Positions 8,744 to 15,699 of a DNA stretch of 64,000 nt are shown here, one piece after another (position 1 is the stretch's first letter; every line of letters starts with the position of its first letter). This stretch comes from Pseudomonadota bacterium. Its GTDB lineage: Bacteria; Pseudomonadota; Gammaproteobacteria; Xanthomonadales; Xanthomonadaceae. Under the pieces are notes generated by a model that did no database searches, had not been told where the DNA came from, and was given only the letters and a program-made list of their open reading frames with translations. Location: assembly GCA_023419315.1 (NCBI GenBank), contig JAEZYE010000052.1:62001-126000 (forward strand), written 5' to 3'. A program made the position numbers and the translations under genes.

Positions 8744-10038
8744 GCGGGCGCGCCCGGCACGTCCGGTGCGATCATCGCCAGCGTGCGACCGAGCGCGCCG
8801 CGCCCATGCTCCACCAGCGCCTGGCCCTGCCGGGCCATCCGCGAGCGCAGATCGGGATCGGACAGCAGCTTCGTCAGCGCAGCGGAGACGCCATCGGCAT
8901 CGGAGGCAATCTCCAGCGCACCGGCTTCGCGCAGCCGCCGCGAGATCTCCGCGAAGTTATGCAGGTGCTTGCCGGTAACCACCGGCGTGCCTACCGCAGC
9001 GGGCTCGAGCAGGTTGTGTCCGCCAATCGGTTGCAGGCTGCCGCCGACGAACGCGACATCGGCGCACGCATAGAACGCGGACAACTCGCCCAGCGTATCG
9101 AGCACGAACACGTCGGTATCGTCACCGGGCCACTGCGCGATCTGGCGCGTGGCCACACGAAAGCCTGCGTGCGACGCCAGTTCCTGCACGCGCGGAAAAC
9201 GTTCGGGGTGACGCGGCGCCCACAGCAGCAGCAGATCCGGCCAGCGTTCGCGCAACTGGCGATGGATGGCGATGACCGCGGCTTCCTCGTCTTCATGCGT
9301 GCTGGCGGCGATCCACACCGGCCGCGATCCGGTGCGTTGCCGGAAGGTGTCGCGGAATCCGTCCAGACCGGCCGGCGTGCGCATGTCGAACTTGAGGTTG
9401 CCGATATCGCGCACCTGCTCGTCACGCGCACCGAGTACGGTGAAGCGTCGCGCGTCGGCCGCGGATTGTGCGGCCACCTGTTTGACCGTGCGCAACGTGC
9501 GCGCGATAAGCGGGCGCAACACGCTGTAGCCGCGCAGGGAACGCGCCGACAGCCGTGCATTGAGGATATAGGTGGGAATCCCGCGATCGTGGCAACCGAA
9601 CAGGAGGTTCGGCCAGAGTTCGGTTTCCATCACCAGCGCGATGGCGGGCCGGTAATGATCAAGGAAGCGGCTGACTGCGCCGGGCAGATCGTAGGGCGCG
9701 TAGACGTGCTCGATCTGATCGCCCCACAACGCCGTCACTCGTGCCGAACCGGTGGGCGTGATCGTGGTGATCACCCAGCGCAGATCCGGCCGCTCGCGCC
9801 GCAGGGCATCCACCAGCGGTGCAGCCGCATTGACCTCGCCCACGGAGACGGCGTGCAGCCAGATATCGACGGGTTCGGGTTCGCGCTGGTAGCTGCCGTA
9901 GCGTTCGTTCCAGCGAAGGAAGTAATCACTGAAGCGAAAGCCGCGCCAGATCAGGTGATAGACCGTGATCGGCGTCAACAGATAGAGCACGGCCGAATAC
10001 AGGCCACGCAATAGACGCTCGGTCAGGTCTTTCCGCAT
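8740..10038 (-). CDS. waaA: 3-deoxy-D-manno-octulosonic acid (Kdo) transferase
   Basis: This GT30 glycosyltransferase of 432 residues adds Kdo from CMP-Kdo to lipid IVA on the cytoplasmic face of the inner membrane. An N-terminal membrane anchor (LYSAVLYLLTPITVYHLIW) is followed by WNERYG, which holds the conserved catalytic Glu region, then WLHAVSVGEVNAAAPLVDAL and the C-terminal nucleotide site VGGSLQPIGGHNLLEPAAVG. I use ATG at 10038 because this is where family members begin. The reading frame stays open to 10125, but that extension is Cys-rich and unlike the family. No strong ribosome site is visible at either start. The gene is divergent from lpxL, another lipid A gene, and coupled to the CoA-transferase downstream. 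Confidence 0.92.
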   Translation of the reverse strand: MRKDLTERLLRGLYSAVLYLLTPITVYHLIWRGFRFSDYFLRWNERYGSYQREPEPVDIWLHAVSVGEVNAAAPLVDALRRERPDLRWVITTITPTGSARVTALWGDQIEHVYAPYDLPGAVSRFLDHYRPAIALVMETELWPNLLFGCHDRGIPTYILNARLSARSLRGYSVLRPLIARTLRTVKQVAAQSAADARRFTVLGARDEQVRDIGNLKFDMRTPAGLDGFRDTFRQRTGSRPVWIAASTHEDEEAAVIAIHRQLRERWPDLLLLWAPRHPERFPRVQELASHAGFRVATRQIAQWPGDDTDVFVLDTLGELSAFYACADVAFVGGSLQPIGGHNLLEPAAVGTPVVTGKHLHNFAEISRRLREAGALEIASDADGVSAALTKLLSDPDLRSRMARQGQALVEHGRGALGRTLAMIAPDVPGAPA

Positions 10039-10184
10039 CGGGAAAGCATAGGTAAGACACTGGAACGTGTCATCCATGCCATGCGGCATCCCGCAGGCCA
10101 CGCAAGCAATCCGGACCGGATGCACGATGTCCGCGAAGGATGCGCTGGCTATCCCGGGCGGATGCGCCGACCTAGAATTGGGCC

Positions 10185-11108
10185 ATGGCCGATCCCACGC
10201 ACAACACGCGCCCGCCCTTTGCGCCCCGCCTGTGGTTCAAATGGCTGGGCCTGGGCGTGATGATGCTCGGCGCGCGCCTGCCCTGGGGCCTGCAGCGTGT
10301 GTTCGGGAAGATGATTGGGGCGCTCGCGCTGCGCGTGGCGCGATCACGCCGGCGCGCCGCCGAAGTCAATCTGGCGATGTGCTTCCCGGACATGGCGGAG
10401 GCCGAGCGCGCGCAGTTGCTTGAAGACAGCTTCGAGGCGCTCGGCATCGGCCTGTTCGAATTCGCGCGCGCGTGGTGGGGCTCGGCCGACCCCATGCGAC
10501 GCGACGTGCAGATCGAAGGCCTGGAGCATCTGCAGGCACTGAAAGCGCAGGGCCGCGGCGTGCTGCTCGTCTCCGGCCATTTCATGACGTTGGAGATGTG
10601 TGGCCGCCTGATGTGCGATCACGTGCCGCTGGCGGGCATGTATCGGCGCCATCGGAATCCGGTGTTTGAATGGGCGGTCAAACGCGGTCGCCTTCGCTAC
10701 GCCACGCACATGTTCACCAACGAGGAAATACGCGGCGCCGTCCGCCACCTCAAGCAGGGCGGGTTCCTGTGGTACGCGCCCGATCAGGACATGCGCGGCA
10801 AGGACACGGTGTTCGCACCGTTCTTCGGCGTGCCGGCCGCGACCATCACCGCAACGCACCAGCTCGCGCGCCTCACCGGTTGCGCGGTGGTGCCGTTCTT
10901 CCATCGTCGGGAGGGCGGCCGCTACATCCTGCGAATCGGCGCGCCGCTCGATGAATTTCCGTCACAGGACGTCGTGGCCGATACCACGCGCGTCAATGCG
11001 CAAATCGAAGCGATGGTGCGTGAAGCGCCCGCGCAGTATCTGTGGATCCACCGTCGCTTCAAGCGGCAGCCCGAAGGCCGCAGCCGGTTCTACGAACGCC
11101 CGTCCTGA
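10185..11108 (+). CDS. lpxL: Lipid A biosynthesis lauroyl/late acyltransferase
   Basis: This 307-residue member of the LpxL/HtrB/LpxM family has an N-terminal membrane helix (WLGLGVMMLGARLPWG). The catalytic HX4D/E motif is GHFMTLE, His132 and Glu137, the same numbering I recall for E. coli LpxL. Further family blocks are WYAPDQDMRGKDTVFAPFFG and QYLWIHRRFK near the end. It transfers an acyl chain from acyl-ACP to the Kdo2-lipid A precursor at the inner membrane. The product of the divergent waaA supplies its acceptor, so the two act in sequence. LpxL versus LpxM or LpxP specificity cannot be settled from motifs. Confidence 0.87.
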   Translation: MADPTHNTRPPFAPRLWFKWLGLGVMMLGARLPWGLQRVFGKMIGALALRVARSRRRAAEVNLAMCFPDMAEAERAQLLEDSFEALGIGLFEFARAWWGSADPMRRDVQIEGLEHLQALKAQGRGVLLVSGHFMTLEMCGRLMCDHVPLAGMYRRHRNPVFEWAVKRGRLRYATHMFTNEEIRGAVRHLKQGGFLWYAPDQDMRGKDTVFAPFFGVPAATITATHQLARLTGCAVVPFFHRREGGRYILRIGAPLDEFPSQDVVADTTRVNAQIEAMVREAPAQYLWIHRRFKRQPEGRSRFYERPS

Positions 11109-11117
11109 TGCGAGCGC

Positions 11118-12452
11118 TTACGCGGCTCCGTCGTTGCGCACGTGATTGTGCGCAAGCAGGCTGCCGGTATAGAGCGCAGCCAGCATCAACGTGAGCCCAC
11201 CCCAGAAGGTCGAGTAGAACGCCAGGTGCGTGTTGAGCGGGAACACCGTCACCGCCAGCGACAGCATCGCCGGCCGCGCGCGCTCCTTGGCCTCGGGTGA
11301 AGCGAACCGCCATGCGCGCCAGGCCAGCGCGGCTCCGGCCAGCCACAGCAGCAGACCGATGACGCCGGTTTCGCTCAGGACTTCCAGCACGATCTGGTGG
11401 GCATGCAGGGCGGGACCTTTGCCCCACACCGGCTTTTGCCCGTGCATCGGATCGCACTCAGGGAACGCGCGGCGGAACCCGCGCGCGCCGACGCCGTTGA
11501 TGGGTTCGTCCTTGACCATGCACCACGCCGCGCCCCAGATCTGCGCGCGCCCCGACAAGGCGGTATCGACACCCTCCTCGTCCGCCGCCAGCGCATGCCC
11601 GGTGCGTTCCAGGCGTTCGCGAAGGTGCGGCGACGTCATGCCGAACACGGCCAGCGCAATCGCGCCGAACGCGAACACGGTGACCAGCCGCTTCCATCCC
11701 AGCAGCGGGAGACCGGAGAACACCAGCACCAGCGCATACGTGATCCACGCCGCGCGCGCGCCGGCCAGCATCACCACGACCCCCGCCGCCAGCGCCGCGA
11801 CAATCCAGCCAGCCGCGCCAAACCGCTTGCCGGCGGCGAACAGCAGGAACGGCGACAGGCTGGCGATCACGACGCCCAGCTTGAGATTGCACGGGCCGAG
11901 GAAACCGCTGAGGCGGTCGAGTGCCGCCACATCGTCGGCCGTGCACATCGGCTTTCCGCTGATCAGCTGCTTCAGCTGATCCAGACTCCAGAACAGCGGG
12001 CTGGTGTCGAAACCGGCCTGGAGCAGCGCATCCACGGTCCAGATGCCGCAGATGATCGCCAGGCCGCCGAAGGTGGTGCGGCGGCCGCGCTCGTTGGCGA
12101 CGGCGGCCGCGACCAGCCACAGGAACGGCAGGTAGCGCAGATCGACCAGTGATTCACGCAGCGCGCGGCCTGCATCGACCGAATCGATCGAAGAAATCAG
12201 CTCCGGTGCCCAGTACGCGAAGAACATCACGCTGGTCAGCGCCCATGCCGGGCCGCTGAGCAAGCGCGTGCCGCCGCGGAAACGCGACAGCAGCAGCCGG
12301 ATGATCGCGGCCAGAGCGCCCAGCACCATCACGCCTTCCGCGTAGCCGGGCGCGGGCCACAACACCACGAAGGTCAGCACCCAGGCCGGCGCCCAGCGCC
12401 ATCCGTAGGACAAAGCCTCGGGAGAGGTCCGCAGTGGGGTGGCGTCAGGCAT
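11118..12452 (-). CDS. O-antigen ligase / Wzy-type polysaccharide membrane protein
   Basis: This 444-residue protein has about ten to twelve hydrophobic helices and a large periplasmic loop, the layout of the Wzy_C (O-antigen ligase) family. The family's arginine signature appears as GARAAWITYAL. The periplasmic segment contains SGRAQIWGAAW and GKGPALHAHQIVLEVLSETG, typical of WaaL/Wzy loops with the conserved His. Such proteins attach or polymerise undecaprenyl-linked O-polysaccharide on the periplasmic face. ATG at 12452 is preferred; it overlaps the GT4 stop by 8 bp, so translation is probably coupled. Ligase versus polymerase cannot be resolved. Confidence 0.8.
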   Translation of the reverse strand: MPDATPLRTSPEALSYGWRWAPAWVLTFVVLWPAPGYAEGVMVLGALAAIIRLLLSRFRGGTRLLSGPAWALTSVMFFAYWAPELISSIDSVDAGRALRESLVDLRYLPFLWLVAAAVANERGRRTTFGGLAIICGIWTVDALLQAGFDTSPLFWSLDQLKQLISGKPMCTADDVAALDRLSGFLGPCNLKLGVVIASLSPFLLFAAGKRFGAAGWIVAALAAGVVVMLAGARAAWITYALVLVFSGLPLLGWKRLVTVFAFGAIALAVFGMTSPHLRERLERTGHALAADEEGVDTALSGRAQIWGAAWCMVKDEPINGVGARGFRRAFPECDPMHGQKPVWGKGPALHAHQIVLEVLSETGVIGLLLWLAGAALAWRAWRFASPEAKERARPAMLSLAVTVFPLNTHLAFYSTFWGGLTLMLAALYTGSLLAHNHVRNDGAA

Positions 12453-13566
12453 GGGCAAGTTCGAGATAGGTGGCCAGCGTTGCTTCCTGCATCGCACGCA
12501 GGGTGTACATCGCGGGCATGGTCGTCAATGGCGGCGGCGGATCGGCCAGCAGCGAACGCGTCGCCGCCAGCAGCGCACCCTCGTCGAAACAGGGCACCGC
12601 GCCACGCGGTTGCAGTTCGCGCAGCAGTTCGCCCACGCCGCCATGCGCCCAGCCCACCACCGGCCGCCCCACTGAAAGCGCCTCGATTACGGTCCGCCCG
12701 AATGCCTCGGGCTTGCGTGACAGCTGCAGCACCACATCGGCGGCGGCATAGGCATCGGCGATGCGCGAAGTCGGGGGCGTGATCGCCAGGGCTTCGCCGA
12801 ATCCACCCAGGTGCGCCTCGTTTTCGAGATCCGCGAGGTACTGCTCGCGGCCTGCTTCACGTGCGCCGGGCATCCACAGGCGCGCATCGACGCCGGCATC
12901 GCGCAGGTTGCCGAGCAGCGCGAGCGCGGACGCATGCCCCTTCAGACGGGTGCCGCGGCCCGGTAGCAGCAGCAGCGGACCGCTGCCGCGCAGGGCCGGA
13001 TGCTCCGCGGCGAATTTCGCGCGCATCTCCGGATCCGGCGCCGCCCGACGCGGGAACTGCGATGGATCGATGCCGCGCGGGATGACGCGCAGCCTGGCCG
13101 GATCGGTCCGCGGATAGTGGGCCAGTACGTATTGGCGCACGCTTTCCGATACGCAGATCACGCGTTCACCGCGGGTCATGATCGCGCTGTAGTGGCCCGG
13201 CGAATTGAGCCCATGCACCGTGGTGATGAAGCGCGGGCGTCGCGCCGCAGCGATACCGCCGACCGCTTTCCAGCCCAGCCAGGCCGGCAGCCGCGAACGG
13301 GCGTGGACGATGTCGGCGCCCTCGCGAAGGAACAGATCCCGCAGCGTGCGGATGTGGCGCAGTGTCAGCAGCGACTTGCGGCCGATATCGAGCGTGATGT
13401 GTTCGGCGCCGGACTTCTGCAGCGCCGGTACAAGACGTCCGCCGACCGACACGACGATGGCGCGATGACCGGCACGGACGAGTGCTTCGGCAATCTCCAG
13501 CGTGGAGCGCTCGACGCCACCGGATTCGAGCGCCGGCAGCAGCTGGACGACGGTCAGACCGGACAC
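12445..13566 (-). CDS. Family 4 glycosyltransferase (GT-B fold)
   Basis: This 373-residue retaining glycosyltransferase has an N-terminal acceptor domain beginning VVQLLPALESGGVERSTLEI, a His-Ala-Arg motif (IVHARSRLPAWLG) and a C-terminal nucleotide-sugar domain with KPEAFGRTVIEALSVGRPVV, the EX7E signature of GT4. No signal or membrane helix is seen, so it is a cytoplasmic or peripheral enzyme. The start is GTG. It lies between the CHCC zinc-finger gene (16-bp gap) and the ligase gene (8-bp overlap), so a role in LPS core or O-chain assembly is likely. The sugar is unknown. Confidence 0.85.
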   Translation of the reverse strand: MSGLTVVQLLPALESGGVERSTLEIAEALVRAGHRAIVVSVGGRLVPALQKSGAEHITLDIGRKSLLTLRHIRTLRDLFLREGADIVHARSRLPAWLGWKAVGGIAAARRPRFITTVHGLNSPGHYSAIMTRGERVICVSESVRQYVLAHYPRTDPARLRVIPRGIDPSQFPRRAAPDPEMRAKFAAEHPALRGSGPLLLLPGRGTRLKGHASALALLGNLRDAGVDARLWMPGAREAGREQYLADLENEAHLGGFGEALAITPPTSRIADAYAAADVVLQLSRKPEAFGRTVIEALSVGRPVVGWAHGGVGELLRELQPRGAVPCFDEGALLAATRSLLADPPPPLTTMPAMYTLRAMQEATLATYLELAHA

Positions 13567-13582
13567 GGCCGTCCGGAGGACG

Positions 13583-13780
13583 TCAGTCGGCCAATACGAA
13601 ATGCGAGCCGCAATACGGGCACTGCACCTCGCCGCCCGCGGCGTCTTCGATCGGCAGGTACACGCGCGGATGCGAGTTCCACAGCGCCATCGACGGCAGC
13701 GGGCAGCTCAACGGCAGGTCGGCGCGATGCACGGTGTAGCGCTTCTCGGCGTTGGCGGGCGCGGTGGCGGTCTGGCTCAT
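13583..13780 (-). CDS. CHCC zinc-finger domain protein
   Basis: This 65-residue protein has Cys26, His37, Cys54 and Cys57, spaced as in the zf-CHCC family (YgdK-like; related to the NDUFS6 subunit of mitochondrial complex I). The knuckle is QCPYCGSHF. ATG at 13780 is chosen because family members have only a short arm before the Cys; the frame remains open a further 23 codons. It is the first gene of the run with GT4 and the ligase, 16 bp from the next start. The molecular role of free-standing members is not established. Confidence 0.75.
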   Translation of the reverse strand: MSQTATAPANAEKRYTVHRADLPLSCPLPSMALWNSHPRVYLPIEDAAGGEVQCPYCGSHFVLAD

Positions 13781-13857
13781 GGCGGCGGAACAGTCAGCGG
13801 AAACAGGCCGGCAGTCTACCACCTGGCCCGTGGCCGTCCGCTGCACCATGCGGACAC

Positions 13858-13889
13858 AAAAAAACGCCGTCCTGAAAACCAGGACGGCG
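13858..13889 (-). terminator. Rho-independent terminator after yceI gene
   Basis: A perfect 10-bp stem (CGCCGTCCTG / CAGGACGGCG) with a 5-nt loop is followed, on the minus strand, by seven T residues (13864 down to 13858). It lies about 50 bp after the yceI stop and before the CHCC gene start. Confidence 0.88.
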
Positions 13890-13937
13890 CGGGGGATGCG
13901 GAGCGGTTCGGGGGAGGGGCTGCTCCGCGGATGCGTT

Positions 13938-14516
13938 TTACTGTGCCTTCGGCACCACGGCTTCCGTGGTGATGCGCAGGGTCACTTCGTCGCTGACGGC
14001 GGGCGCGTACTTGCCGACGCCGAATTCCGAACGCTTGATCGTGGTGGTGGCGTCGAAGCCGATCGCCGGACGCTTGGCCATCGGCTGCTCGCCGACCTTG
14101 TTCAACGTGACGTCCAGCACGACCGGACGCGTGACGTCCTTGATGGTCAGGTTGCCTGTGACCTTCAGCTTGCCTTCGCCCGCCGCTTCCACCTTCGTGC
14201 TGGTGAAGGTCGCGGCCGGGAATTTTTCCGCGTCAAAGAAATCGGCGCTGCGCAGGTGTTCATCGAACGCCGGCACGAAGCTGTTGAGGCCGGACAGCGG
14301 CAGCTTCACGTCCACGCGCGATGCCGGGATGTTGTCGGCGTCGTACACGATCACGCCATCGGCCTGGCCGAAGTTCGCACTGGGGTTCGAGAAACCGAAG
14401 TGGTTCCACTGGGCGATCACCGTGGTGTGGCCGGCATCGATCTTGTAGGTGACCGGTGCAGCGAAAGCGGAGCCGGCAAACGCCAGCAGGGCGGCAACAA
14501 GCAGGGTCTTGCGCAT
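13938..14516 (-). CDS. YceI family periplasmic lipid-binding protein
   Basis: This 192-residue protein has a signal peptide (MRKTLLVAALLAFAGSAFA, cut before APVTYKID). A complete YceI lipocalin-like beta-barrel follows, with the hallmarks YKIDAGHTTVIAQWNHFGFS, DFFDAEKFPAATFTST and VTGNLTIKDVTRPVVLDV. Family members bind polyprenyl-type lipids in the periplasm. ATG at 14516 is preferred because AGGAGA lies 7 nt upstream and the signal begins there. The gene stands alone between terminators, divergent from the ELM1-like gene. Ligand and physiology are unknown. Confidence 0.88.
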   Translation of the reverse strand: MRKTLLVAALLAFAGSAFAAPVTYKIDAGHTTVIAQWNHFGFSNPSANFGQADGVIVYDADNIPASRVDVKLPLSGLNSFVPAFDEHLRSADFFDAEKFPAATFTSTKVEAAGEGKLKVTGNLTIKDVTRPVVLDVTLNKVGEQPMAKRPAIGFDATTTIKRSEFGVGKYAPAVSDEVTLRITTEAVVPKAQ

Positions 14517-14682
14517 GGGAACTCTCCTGGAGGGATGGGCATTCGTACGGCAGGCTCCGTCAACGGGAGGTCTGCACTGGAAAGAAGACGATCCGCGAGG
14601 CGCTGCGAATCGTTCGGCGGGCAGTGTAGAGTGTCTCGACTTTGGCAACATCCGGCTGTCCCGGAACGGATTGTTTTAACCA

Positions 14683-15675
14683 ATGGAACAAACGCCCGCC
14701 GGATCCGCGGTTTCCATGCGGACGTGGACCGTCACCGACGGCCATGCCGGCAACGTGCGCCAGGCCGAAGCGCTGGCGCACGCGCTGGGCCTGATGGATG
14801 CCGGGTCGGTTGCACTGCAGCCGCGCGCGCCCTGGCAGTGGCTCGCTCCGCGCCGCCTTCCGGGGGCCGCGCACGCCTTCGGTGATGCGTTCGCCTCGTC
14901 TTTGACCCATGCCCCCGCACTGGCGATCGGTTGCGGGCGACAGGCGGCGCTGGCGACGCGCGTACTGCGCGACCATGGCAGCCGCGTCGTGCAGATCCTC
15001 GACCCGCGCTTGGACCCGCGTCACTGGGATCGCGTCATCGTGCCCGCGCATGATCGGCTGCGTGGCGAAAACGTGCTCACGATCCTCGGCAGCCTCAATC
15101 CGATCAGCGACGTCTGGCTGGACGCAGCACGCGCACGGTTTCCCGCGTTGGGGACCCTGCCCGGCCCACGTACGGCGATCCTGATCGGCGGCGACAGCGC
15201 GCATGCCGCCTTCGAGCGCGAGGATTTCCTTGCGCTGGCCGCACGGCTGGATGATCTGATCGCCCGGGATGGCGGCAGCCTGATGATCACCGCTTCACGC
15301 CGCACCAGTGAGCGCGTGCGCATTGCCTTGCGCGAGCGTTACGCCGGATCCGCGGGCCTTGTCTGGATCGACGAAGCCGACGGCGCGAATCCATATGCCG
15401 GACTGCTGGCGTGGGCCGATCGCATCGTCTGCACCGGCGATTCCGTCAACATGGTGTCCGAAGCCTGCGCGACGCGTGCTCCGGTTCGCGTGTACGGATT
15501 GCAGCAGGTTCGCGGCCGGCCGCGCCGTTTCCTGGACGAACTCCTCGACATCCGTCGCCTTCTGGCGTTCGAAGGCGATGCGGATTTCCAGCCGTTCTCC
15601 GGCGAACCCTTGCGCGAATCGGAACGCGTCGCGGCGCTGCTTCGCCCGTGGCTGCTGCAAGCCGGTTCGGCCTGA
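14683..15675 (+). CDS. ELM1/GtrOC1-family putative glycosyltransferase (DUF1022)
   Basis: This 330-residue protein matches the family named after plant mitochondrial fission protein ELM1. It has WTVTDGHAGNVRQAEALA at the N-terminus, the ILDPRLDP and LGSLNPIS blocks, an inner GGDSAHAAFE loop, ITASRRTSERV, and TGDSVNMVSEACATRAPV near the end. The last motif resembles the donor-binding region of GT-B glycosyltransferases, and some bacterial members are annotated as putative glycosyltransferases. No signal or membrane helix is present. It converges on glnE with a 24-bp gap. Family membership is confident; function is not. Confidence 0.82.
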   Translation: MEQTPAGSAVSMRTWTVTDGHAGNVRQAEALAHALGLMDAGSVALQPRAPWQWLAPRRLPGAAHAFGDAFASSLTHAPALAIGCGRQAALATRVLRDHGSRVVQILDPRLDPRHWDRVIVPAHDRLRGENVLTILGSLNPISDVWLDAARARFPALGTLPGPRTAILIGGDSAHAAFEREDFLALAARLDDLIARDGGSLMITASRRTSERVRIALRERYAGSAGLVWIDEADGANPYAGLLAWADRIVCTGDSVNMVSEACATRAPVRVYGLQQVRGRPRRFLDELLDIRRLLAFEGDADFQPFSGEPLRESERVAALLRPWLLQAGSA

Positions 15676-15699
15676 CGAACCGCGCGCGGAGCGCCAGCC

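Noticed and set aside
10039..10125. Longer start for WaaA
   Set aside because: The added residues are Cys-rich, unlike the family, and the membrane anchor starts properly from 10038.
12453..12497. Longer start for the O-antigen ligase gene
   Set aside because: It extends further into the GT4 gene; the shorter ATG gives the usual small overlap and a normal N-terminus.
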